64,000 bases of DNA from positions 6,318,028 through 6,382,027 of the forward strand of contig NZ_CP036339.1 in assembly GCF_007746075.1 (NCBI RefSeq), read 5' to 3'. Shown piece after piece: positions 34,264 through 40,963 of this stretch. How positions within the stretch are numbered: the stretch's first letter is position 1; each line of letters begins with the position of its first letter. The DNA is from Lacipirellula limnantheis. Lineage in GTDB: Bacteria > Planctomycetota > Planctomycetia > Pirellulales > Lacipirellulaceae. The notes under the pieces were generated by a model. It did not search any database and had not been told where the DNA came from. It worked only from the letters and a program-made list of their open reading frames with translations. Both the position numbers and the translations under genes were made by a program.

Positions 34264-34396
34264 GAATAGAACGCGGATTTTCGCGGATTTGACGAATGCT
34301 CGCGGATGAAGAAATGCAAATGCAGGGAGCCCGTCAATCGCCTGAGTTTGATCCGCGTGAATCCGTAGAATCCGTGAAAATCCGCGTCCTATTTTT
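34264..34396. repeat. Inverted repeat, ACGCGGATTTTCGCGGAT family (copy 1)
   Basis: The left arm AATAGAACGCGGATTTTCGC continues GGATTTGACGAATGCTCGCGGATGA. The right arm is TTTGATCCGCGTGAATCCGT continuing AGAATCCGTGAAAATCCGCGTCCTATTT. The arms are runs of GCGGAT/ATCCGC words spaced about 9-10 nt. It lies between def and fmt. The related pair at 57964-58459 encloses a gene. Confidence 0.85.
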
Positions 34397-34464
34397 AGTT
34401 CAACGAATCTACGCCGACAGAAGCTAACTCCTGCGGCGGCTCGGCGGGACCCTCGCCCTCCCGG

Positions 34465-35052
34465 CTAGGTCCGCAGCCGCACCAGTTCGTCGATCCGGGC
34501 GGCAATTTGTTCATCGGTGGGCATCTCGCCGACGCCGCGGCGGCTTTCGAAGTCGATTTCGAACTCTTCAAGCTCGCCCGAAATGTCGGCCAGCTGGGTG
34601 GGCGTGAGGCGGTCGATGAACAGCCGGCCGTCGAGGTGGTCGGTTTCGTGCTGGACGACGCGGGCGAAGAGGCCCTCGAGCTCGCCGCTGATTTCTTCGC
34701 CGGCCAGGTTGTAGGCCTGGACGGTGATCTTCTCCTTGCGAATCACCGGGGCGTAGACGCCCGGGATGCTGAGGCAGCCTTCTTCGCGTTCGTGTTGGCC
34801 GGAGCCTTTGAGAATCACCGGGTTAATGAAGACGCATTCAGCCTCTTTTTCGTCGGGATCGCCCTTTGGATTGCAGACGAAGAGGCGATAGGGCAAATCG
34901 ACCTGATTGGCGGCGAGGCCGATCCCCTCATGTTCGTACATCAGGTCGAACATTTCGGCGACCATCGACTTGAGCTCGGCGTCGACGCGCTTGAGCGGCT
35001 TCGAGACGTAACGGAGCGTCGGATGGGGGTAGTGAATGATCTCGAGGCTCAA
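34465..35052 (-). CDS. def: Peptide deformylase
   Basis: 195 residues from a TTG start at 35052 with AGGAC upstream. It removes the formyl group from nascent N-termini. All three motifs are present: motif 1 GIGLAANQVDLP, motif 2 EGCLSIPGVY with the metal-binding Cys, and motif 3 QHETDHLDGRLF with the two His and catalytic Glu. Unlike many def proteins it has an extended C-terminus (EEFEIDFESRRGVGEMPTDEQIAARIDELVRL), probably helical. It pairs with fmt downstream. Confidence 0.96.
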   Translation of the reverse strand: MSLEIIHYPHPTLRYVSKPLKRVDAELKSMVAEMFDLMYEHEGIGLAANQVDLPYRLFVCNPKGDPDEKEAECVFINPVILKGSGQHEREEGCLSIPGVYAPVIRKEKITVQAYNLAGEEISGELEGLFARVVQHETDHLDGRLFIDRLTPTQLADISGELEEFEIDFESRRGVGEMPTDEQIAARIDELVRLRT

Positions 35053-35317
35053 CGTCTTGTCCTATGGCTTAGCGGCGGCGACGCGGGGAAATCAGGTAGT
35101 TGGTACCGTCAGTATATGGCGCCGGGGGTGGGGGGCGTAGGGTCAGAGGGATGGGGGCTTGAAGGGGGCGGAGCTTTGCGTGGCGCTGACCTGGTCGCCG
35201 AAGCGACCAGTCCGAGGGGGAGCGGGGACGTTTGTGCCGGAGCCTTCGAGGGCGGTGTTGGTTTGGGGGCGTTCCGGGGCTGGCAGCGCGGCGACGGCGT
35301 CTGATCGTGTGAGGCTT

Positions 35318-35405
35318 GTAGCCCCTGGCTCTGCCAGGGGGTAGCCTTCCGTGAGACGACGTCAACCGGGATGGGCGCCGACCCCCGGGCGGAGCCCGGG
35401 GCTAG
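35318..35405. repeat. BIME-like pair of GC-rich palindromes (copy 3)
   Basis: TAGCCCCTGGCTCTGCCAGG then GGGTAG on the left and ACCCCCGGGCGGAGCCCGGG then GCTAG on the right, in inverted orientation about 40 nt apart. Same architecture as 13621-13714. Confidence 0.82.
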
Positions 35406-35430
35406 AATTGGGATGATGGTGTCGCCAAAT

Positions 35431-35465
35431 GAAAACAGCCCCGACCGGGGGAGGGTCGAGGCTGC
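35431..35465 (-). terminator. Intrinsic terminator of the gene at 35581-35955
   Basis: On the minus strand GCAGCCTCGACC, loop CTCCCCC, then GGTCGGGGCTG is followed by TTTTC. One mismatch in the stem. It lies about 115 nt past the stop codon. Confidence 0.7.
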
Positions 35466-35521
35466 TTCGGGGGATGGCACGCGAGGGGGATCGCGTGCGA
35501 AGGCGAGCTTTGTTCGCGGAG

Positions 35522-35554
35522 CTGGACTGGTCGCTGAAGCGACCAGTCCGAAGC
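35522..35554. repeat. ACTGGTCGCTGAAGCGACCAGT hairpin (REP-like)
   Basis: A near-perfect palindrome with a 2-nt loop. Relatives lie at about 35186-35216 and 36590-36622. All three lie close to the two small secreted protein genes, in both orientations. Confidence 0.75.
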
Positions 35555-35580
35555 GAGTTGGGGATTCGTCTTCTGTGGGC

Positions 35581-35955
35581 TTAGGGTTGCGTGGGGTACC
35601 ACGGGGCCCGGACGTAGTAGACGCCGAATTGGGCGGTGTCGGCCGGGTTGTGGGGGGTGTAGGCCCAGGGGCCGGGCATGCCGGGGCCGGCGTAGTTGCG
35701 GGTGAACTGGTGATCAATGCGCGAGACGCGCATGCTCGGGGCGCCCCAACTCCAGTTGGTTTGGAGCTGAGCCGTCGGCGGCACGACCAGCGACGTCGGG
35801 ACGCCGTAGTCGGTGTAGGCGTATTGCGCATGCCAGTTGTACATCTGGGCGCGGCGGAGGGGTTTGAGGTACGGCATCTCGGCCGTGGCGATCGCTGGCG
35901 TCGCTGCCAGGATGGCGGCGATGGCAAGCGCGCAAGCGGCAAGCGGCTTGTTCAC
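35581..35955 (-). CDS. Small secreted protein of unknown function (1)
   Basis: 124 residues from a GTG start at 35955 with AAGGAAG upstream. The signal peptide (MNKPLAACALAIAAILAATPAIATA) ends at about residue 25. The mature part is rich in Tyr, Trp and Pro: LRRAQMYNWHAQYAYTDYG, TNWSWGAPSMRVSRIDHQFTRNYAGPGMPGP, and ends VYYVRAPWYPTQP. It shares composition and a loose pattern with the neighbour at 36141-36524. It is likely a periplasmic or surface protein. I do not recognise the family beyond Planctomycete small secreted proteins. Confidence 0.78.
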   Translation of the reverse strand: MNKPLAACALAIAAILAATPAIATAEMPYLKPLRRAQMYNWHAQYAYTDYGVPTSLVVPPTAQLQTNWSWGAPSMRVSRIDHQFTRNYAGPGMPGPWAYTPHNPADTAQFGVYYVRAPWYPTQP

Positions 35956-36028
35956 GGGACGCTTCCTTGTGTTGGGGGCTATCGGCTGTCAGCTTTCGGC
36001 TGACGGCCAGAGGGGGCAATTCGTATTT

Positions 36029-36117
36029 CAGCCCTCGGCTCGGCCGGGGGGTTGGGCGCCAATTCGGTCGTCATGATCGCGCGTGGCGCTGCCCCCTGGC
36101 GGAGCCAGGGGCTGCAA
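36029..36117. repeat. BIME-like pair of GC-rich palindromes (copy 4)
   Basis: CAGCCCTCGGCTCGGCCGGG then GGGTTGGGC on the left and GCCCCCTGGCGGAGCCAGGG then GCTGCAA on the right, inverted, about 35 nt apart. It lies between the two small secreted protein genes. Confidence 0.82.
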
Positions 36118-36140
36118 ATGGCGCGCGGAGCGAGCGAGGC

Positions 36141-36524
36141 TTAGTGGCAGCAGAAGACGGGGTCGATGGTGCTGATCCAGTGGTCAAGCCACAAACCGCC
36201 CGTGCGATAGCGGACCTTCGACCGCGACCAGCCGGCGCCGGGGGCGTAGGCATAGTTCGACCGCGTGTGCTTGTACATGTACTCGTGCGGCATGAACGGT
36301 TGGTAGGTCGTGTAGGTGTGGCCGACATGGGCGGGCACCGGCCGCGGCGAGATGTACATCGCGGTCGTCGTGCCGCTCGGATCAGGACCCTCGTAGAAGT
36401 TGTAGAACAAGTCTTGCTTGTTCTGGTAACTGATGACGCGCTTGTAGAGTCCCTCTTCGGCGCGGGCCGTCGAAATGAACGACGCAGCGGCGATGAGCGC
36501 GAGCGCGGTGACGCGGATCGACAT
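36141..36524 (-). CDS. Small secreted protein of unknown function (2)
   Basis: 127 residues from ATG 36524, with GAAGGAG 7 nt upstream. The signal peptide is MSIRVTALALIAAASFISTARA. The mature part is Tyr-rich: LYKRVISYQNKQDLFYNFYEGPDPSGT, MPHEYMYKHTRSNYAYAPGAGWSRSKVRYRTGG, and ends DPVFCCH with two adjacent Cys. It is the same size and layout as the gene at 35581-35955 and may be a distant paralogue. Envelope or surface location is inferred. Confidence 0.78.
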   Translation of the reverse strand: MSIRVTALALIAAASFISTARAEEGLYKRVISYQNKQDLFYNFYEGPDPSGTTTAMYISPRPVPAHVGHTYTTYQPFMPHEYMYKHTRSNYAYAPGAGWSRSKVRYRTGGLWLDHWISTIDPVFCCH

Positions 36525-37069
36525 GAAAGGCTCCTTCGTGTGGAGTACGGGGATTTTTTGTCGTTGGGCGGGTAGTGCGTGGGGGCGGGTTCGGACTGGT
36601 CGCTTCAGCGACCGTTCCGGAAGTGCCAGGCGGGCGGGGGCGGGCGATCTACAGCGCTGTGGGCCGGTGATCGAGAAGTCCCCCTCGTGTTCCTGTGTGT
36701 CGGATCGTCCGGCCTGTGCCGATGAGTTTTTGTCTGCCAGCCGTACCAGACGCACCGCTTTTGCCGGTGGTAGCACGCAGCGGCGGGTGGGAAACGCCAG
36801 TTTCGGCAGCTACAATCGCTGCGACCGGCGCCTTTTAACATGCGGCGAATCGCGGGCTCGCGATTGCCGATAGGGGCGTTGGAGCCCGGTTGCACCAAGG
36901 AAATTGGGGGAGGGATCTCCGACCCCCGAAGCGGCGCGGCGAAGACTCGGCGGCTTGTTGTGGGAAGCGGAATCGGCGTCGGCGACGCCTCCCACGGAAG
37001 AATTTCATCACGAAGAGACCTCGCGCGTCGACCCCTCTCGGTCGGCCGAATCGAACAGGAGAAGTCGCC
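36525..37069. other. 545-nt divergent spacer upstream of topoisomerase VI
   Basis: It contains a GGTCGCTTCAGCGACC hairpin (36590-36622) and an inverted repeat of the GTGGGA..GGGGTC family (36905-36997: AGGGATCTCCGACCCCCGA ... TCGGCGTCGGCGACGCCTCC then CAC). Open codons upstream of 37070 in the topoisomerase frame come from this repeat and are not part of the protein. Promoters for both directions must lie here; I see no strong consensus. Confidence 0.6.
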
Positions 37070-39247
37070 TTGGCGACCCGCAAACCGATCAAGAAGCGTT
37101 CCGTTCCGGCAACGGCAACGAAGAAGAAGGCCCCTCCCGCGGCGAGCGCCGCGAAGCGGAAAGCCGCGCCGAAGGTTGCCGAAGTCTCGCCCGAGGAATC
37201 GCCTGGCGCTGACGAGGCGGCCGCGGAAGACGATAGCGCTGGCGACGAAGCTGCGGCTACCGCCAAGTCGACCGGTCGACGGGCGACGGCGCAGTCGATG
37301 GCGTCGAAGCAGCGCGATATCTCGGTGAGCGAGTTCTTTGCGAAGAACCGCCACTTGCTCGGGTTCGACAATCCGCGGAAGGCGCTGCTCACGACGATCA
37401 AGGAAGCGGTCGACAACTCGCTCGACGCTTGCGAAGAGGCGGGCATTCTGCCGGAGATTTGGGTTCACATCGAACAGACCTCGACCGACCGGTACAAGAT
37501 TGGCGTTCAGGACAACGGGCCGGGCATCGTCAAGAAGCAGATTCCGCTGATCTTCGGCAAGCTGCTGTACGGTTCGAAATTCCATCGGCTGCGGCAGAGT
37601 CGCGGGCAGCAAGGCATTGGCATCAGCGCGGCCGGCATGTACGGCGTGCAGACGACCGGCAAGCCGGTGAAGATCATCTCGCGCATCTCGCCAAAGAAGC
37701 CGGCCCACTACTACGAGATCCAGATCGACACGAAGCGGAACGAACCCAAAATTCTCAACGGCGCCGGCGAAGGGGTCGACATTGCCTACGGCGAGAAGGG
37801 GGCGAAGGACATCGAAAAGCATGGCATCGAGTGGGTCGATCAACCGCACGGCACGCGGGTGACGATCGAACTGGAGGCCAAGTACATCCGCGGCCGCGGC
37901 AGCGTCGACGAGTATTTGCATCAGACGGCGATCGCAAATCCGCACATCACGCTCCATTATACAGACCCCGAGGGGAACGTTCGCGAGTATCAGCGGGCGG
38001 CCGACAAGCTGCCGCCGGAGCCGAAAGAGATTCTGCCGCATCCATACGGGGTAGAACTGGGACGGCTGGCGGCGATGCTGGCCGAAGCGGAAGGAATGTC
38101 GATCACCCAGTTCCTGTCGACGAAGTTCTCGCGCGTGTCGCCTGCCGTGGCGAAAAAGATCTGCACGACGGCGAAGGTCTCGCCGCGGGCGATGACGCGC
38201 AAGCTGGGACGGCCGGAAGCGGAGGCGTTGTACCATGCGATCCAGGCGACGAAGATCGCCCCGCCGGCGACCGATTGCATCTGCCCGATCGGCGAGGAAC
38301 TGCTGCTGAAGGGGCTCTATCAGGTGGTGCCGGGCGAGTTCTACGCCGCGGCGACGCGGCCGCCGTCGGTCTATCGCGGCAATCCATTTCAGATTGAGGT
38401 GGCGCTCGCCTACGGCGGCGCGGCGGCGACGCAGAACGTCGACAAAGACCTGCTGGAAGACCTGATCGAAGAGACCGATGCGCGGACGATCCGGCAGTTT
38501 TTGGTGAGCACCTTCAACGGGCTCGGTACGGATGCGGCCGATCGGATCATGAAGGCCGCTTCGCTCGGCACGCGGCAGGCGCCGAAGCAACTCAAGCCGA
38601 AAGAACGGCAACGGTTGCTCGATGCGATGCAGAACGTGAACGTCGCCGAAGGGCAAACGATGGAAGTGATGCGGTACGCCAACCGCGTGCCGTTGCAGTT
38701 CCAGCAGGCGGCGTGCGCGATCACGCAGACGATCACCAGCACCAATTGGCGGAGTTACGGCCTGAGCCAATCCCGCGGCGGCATGCCGAAGGGGCCGGTC
38801 TACATCATGGTCCACATCGCGAGCGTGTGGGTGCCGTTCACCAGCGAATCGAAAGAAGCGATTGCGAGCTACCCGGAGATTCAGAAAGAGATTCGCCTCG
38901 GGCTGCAGGCGGTGGGACGGAAGCTGGGAATGTACGTGCGCAAGCGGATGCGGGTGAAGCAGCAAGGGGACCGGCGCGACATCTTCATGCGGTATCTGAA
39001 GGAAGTGGCCTCGGCCGTGAGCGAGGTGAATGGCGTCGATCGCGACGGGCTGTACAACCAGCTGTTGACGGTGGCGAAGCGCGTGACGGCCGACGCTGAT
39101 ATGAAGCTGGACGATCGCGGGCGAAAGATTAAGGAGCCGAGCGAGGAGACCGACTTCGGCGAGAATGTGCTGATCGTCGATCCGAAGACGCATGCGGCGG
39201 CGATTAAACGCGGCCCGGCGGCTGTTGCGGTGGCTGAGGGAGAATGA
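37070..39247 (+). CDS. DNA topoisomerase VI subunit B
   Basis: 725 residues from a TTG start at 37070, preceded by AGGAGA at 8 nt; longer reading would translate a repeat. A basic, Lys/Ala-rich N-terminal tail (to about residue 75) precedes the GHKL ATPase domain: EAVDNSLDACEEAGILPEIW (N-box Glu and Asn), DNGPGI and the G-rich lid GQQGIGISAAGMYG. The H2TH and transducer domains follow. Topo VI is a type IIB enzyme (A2B2) that relaxes supercoils and decatenates DNA, mainly archaeal and plant. It is rare in bacteria but known from Planctomycetes. Subunit A is 119 nt downstream. Confidence 0.93.
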   Translation: MATRKPIKKRSVPATATKKKAPPAASAAKRKAAPKVAEVSPEESPGADEAAAEDDSAGDEAAATAKSTGRRATAQSMASKQRDISVSEFFAKNRHLLGFDNPRKALLTTIKEAVDNSLDACEEAGILPEIWVHIEQTSTDRYKIGVQDNGPGIVKKQIPLIFGKLLYGSKFHRLRQSRGQQGIGISAAGMYGVQTTGKPVKIISRISPKKPAHYYEIQIDTKRNEPKILNGAGEGVDIAYGEKGAKDIEKHGIEWVDQPHGTRVTIELEAKYIRGRGSVDEYLHQTAIANPHITLHYTDPEGNVREYQRAADKLPPEPKEILPHPYGVELGRLAAMLAEAEGMSITQFLSTKFSRVSPAVAKKICTTAKVSPRAMTRKLGRPEAEALYHAIQATKIAPPATDCICPIGEELLLKGLYQVVPGEFYAAATRPPSVYRGNPFQIEVALAYGGAAATQNVDKDLLEDLIEETDARTIRQFLVSTFNGLGTDAADRIMKAASLGTRQAPKQLKPKERQRLLDAMQNVNVAEGQTMEVMRYANRVPLQFQQAACAITQTITSTNWRSYGLSQSRGGMPKGPVYIMVHIASVWVPFTSESKEAIASYPEIQKEIRLGLQAVGRKLGMYVRKRMRVKQQGDRRDIFMRYLKEVASAVSEVNGVDRDGLYNQLLTVAKRVTADADMKLDDRGRKIKEPSEETDFGENVLIVDPKTHAAAIKRGPAAVAVAEGE

Positions 39248-39331
39248 TCTCTCGCAGAGGCGCGGAGGCGCAGAGAAAAACGCGGACGGGTCTTTGCGAA
39301 TTCCTCTGCGCCTCCGCGCCTCTGCGAGAAA
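39246..39331. repeat. Inverted repeat, CGCAGAGG family (copy 2)
   Basis: Perfect 26-bp arms: TCTCGCAGAGGCGCGGAGGC then GCAGAG at 39250-39275, and its complement at 39304-39329. It begins within 3 nt of the subunit B stop codon and occupies most of the spacer to subunit A, so it lies inside the probable operon mRNA. Confidence 0.9.
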
Positions 39332-39366
39332 CTTCTTTGATTGAATTCAAAAGAAAAAGAAAATAG

Positions 39367-40518
39367 ATGGCCAAGAAGAAACTCACCACCGTGGCGAAGG
39401 CCCCGAAGGTTAAACTTTCGCCGCGGGATGCGAAGACGGCGGAGCGGCTCACTGGGCTGGCGGATCGCGTCGTTTCCGCTGCGAATAACCGCAAGGATCC
39501 GTACGTCGAGATCCCGTCGCGGACGTTGGCGAACGTGCATTACTCGCCGCGAAAGAAGATCATCGAGATGGGCAATGCCACCAATCGGCGGCAGCTGTTC
39601 GATCTTTCGCAGGCGAAGGCCTACATGCGGACGATGCTGGTGACCAGCGGCTGTAAGAAGCTGATTGATCAGGGGAAGAGCACGAGCCTTCGGGGACTCT
39701 TCTACATGCTCAAGCACACTATCGAAGGGGTGAAAGAGAACACGTTCGACGAGCAGGGCGAGTGCGACACGATCATCGAAGACGTCGAGGTGCTCCTCTC
39801 CTCGATCCGCGAAGAGTTGCATTTGTACGCGGAGAATCGCGGGGCAATGGTCGGGGCCATCACGTTCACCGACAAAGGGGATGAAATCAATTGCGCGAAG
39901 ATGGGCTCGGGAGGGTACGCGATTCCGTCGATCGTCGAGCCCGAAGTGGTCGTGTTCGACAAGGCAAAGTGCAAGGCGAAGTTTATCCTGCACGTCGAAA
40001 AGGGTACGGTCTGGCAGCGGTTTAACGAGGACCGCTTTTGGGAGAAGCACAACTGCATTCTGACCCACGGCAGCGGTCAGCCGCCGCGCGGGGTGCGGCG
40101 GATGCTGCATCGGCTGCATAATGAGTTGGAACTGCCGCTCTACTGCGTGCTTGATAACGACCCGTGGGGGTACTACATCTACAGCGTCATCAAGCAGGGA
40201 TCGATCAACCTCGCATTTGAGTCGCAGCGAATGGCGATTCCCGAAGCGAAATATCTCGGACTGCGGAGCATCGACTTCGAGCGATGCCAACTTTCCGACA
40301 GCGTGAAAATTTCACTGAATGACACCGACCGGAAGCGGGCGAAGCAGGTGGCGCAGTACCCCTGGTTCGAGAAAAAGCCGAAGTGGCAGACCGAGATTAA
40401 GAAGATGCTGTCAAACGACTTCAAGTTGGAAGTCGAGTCGCTGATTTCCAAGGACATCAGCTACGTGACCGAGGAGTACGTGCCGACGCGGCTGCGGGAG
40501 CAGGATTGGCTGGATTAA
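39367..40518 (+). CDS. DNA topoisomerase VI subunit A (Spo11-like)
   Basis: 383 residues. The 5Y-CAP domain has the active-site tyrosine in TSLRGLFYMLKHT (Tyr113 by count); it forms the 5'-phosphotyrosyl link during double-strand cleavage. The Toprim domain supplies the Mg-binding Glu in IPSIVEPEVVVF and the DxD in CVLDNDPWGYYIY. GQPPRGVRRMLHRL and the C-terminal end YVTEEYVPTRLREQDWL match the family. It is related to eukaryotic Spo11. Co-transcription with subunit B is likely, with an inverted repeat in the spacer that may alter relative yield. Confidence 0.94.
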   Translation: MAKKKLTTVAKAPKVKLSPRDAKTAERLTGLADRVVSAANNRKDPYVEIPSRTLANVHYSPRKKIIEMGNATNRRQLFDLSQAKAYMRTMLVTSGCKKLIDQGKSTSLRGLFYMLKHTIEGVKENTFDEQGECDTIIEDVEVLLSSIREELHLYAENRGAMVGAITFTDKGDEINCAKMGSGGYAIPSIVEPEVVVFDKAKCKAKFILHVEKGTVWQRFNEDRFWEKHNCILTHGSGQPPRGVRRMLHRLHNELELPLYCVLDNDPWGYYIYSVIKQGSINLAFESQRMAIPEAKYLGLRSIDFERCQLSDSVKISLNDTDRKRAKQVAQYPWFEKKPKWQTEIKKMLSNDFKLEVESLISKDISYVTEEYVPTRLREQDWLD

Positions 40519-40543
40519 GTTAACGGCCGAGTCACGCCGTGCG

Positions 40544-40963
40544 TTATCGCGCCAGCTGCGCCACAAAGGGCCAGCCGATCATCAGGACGCCGACAATGCC
40601 CGCGCCGATCGAAGTCATCAGCACGGCGCCCGCGGCGATGTCTAACGCGTCGCGGATCTCGGGGTGTTCTTCGCGGGTCACGGCGCGGGCCAGTCGCTCG
40701 ATCGCCGTGTTGAAGAGTTCGGCGGCCAGGACGACCGTCACGCAGAGAATGTAGATGCACCAGCGTTCGTCGGTCATCGTGACGATGCCGCCGGCCACGC
40801 CGGCAATCACGGCGACGAAGAAGTGGACGAAGAAATTAATCTCGCTGCGAAAGGCGATCTTCACGCCGCGCAGCGCGTCGGCGAACTTGCGGCCCCATGA
40901 GCGGTCCGCCGGGGGGCGCGCTTCTTCGTCGAGATCGATGTCAGGGGTCATGGCGAGTCTCAT
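40544..40963 (-). CDS. dgkA: Diacylglycerol/undecaprenol kinase family protein
   Basis: 139 residues. After a charged N-terminus (1-30) three membrane helices follow: about 43-62 (FFVHFFVAVIAGVAGGIV), 68-84 and 112-132. The active-site signature AELFNTAIERLARAV (Glu, Asn-Thr-Ala-x-Glu) and the DALDIAAGAVLM motif are those of DgkA-type small integral membrane kinases. It phosphorylates diacylglycerol or undecaprenol for lipid recycling. The ATG overlaps the lptD stop by 4 nt, so the two envelope genes are coupled. A later ATG at 40951 is possible. Confidence 0.92.
   Translation of the reverse strand: MRLAMTPDIDLDEEARPPADRSWGRKFADALRGVKIAFRSEINFFVHFFVAVIAGVAGGIVTMTDERWCIYILCVTVVLAAELFNTAIERLARAVTREEHPEIRDALDIAAGAVLMTSIGAGIVGVLMIGWPFVAQLAR

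Larger units (their letters stand above)
35053..35580. other. 528-nt spacer holding several palindromic elements
   Basis: It contains a GGTCGCCGAAGCGACC hairpin (about 35186-35216), a BIME-like pair (35318-35405), a terminator (35431-35465) and another GGTCGCTGAAGCGACC hairpin (35522-35554). The two GGTCGC hairpins share a further upstream GAGCTTTG segment (35172 and 35500), so they are duplicated units. No gene is visible. Confidence 0.7.

Noticed and set aside
35109..35942. 277-codon Pro/Ser/Arg-rich frame overlapping the small secreted gene
   Set aside because: It is read through palindromic repeats and out of frame with the secreted protein, giving a low-complexity product typical of high-GC shadows.
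36605..39193. 862-codon open frame antisense to topoisomerase VI B
   Set aside because: It reads Arg/His/Leu-rich low-complexity sequence with no family resemblance, and mirrors the codon structure of a clearly real gene in high-GC DNA. The same applies to 30642-32042 (antisense miaB), 54932-56212 (antisense DUF4159 protein) and 38881-40290.
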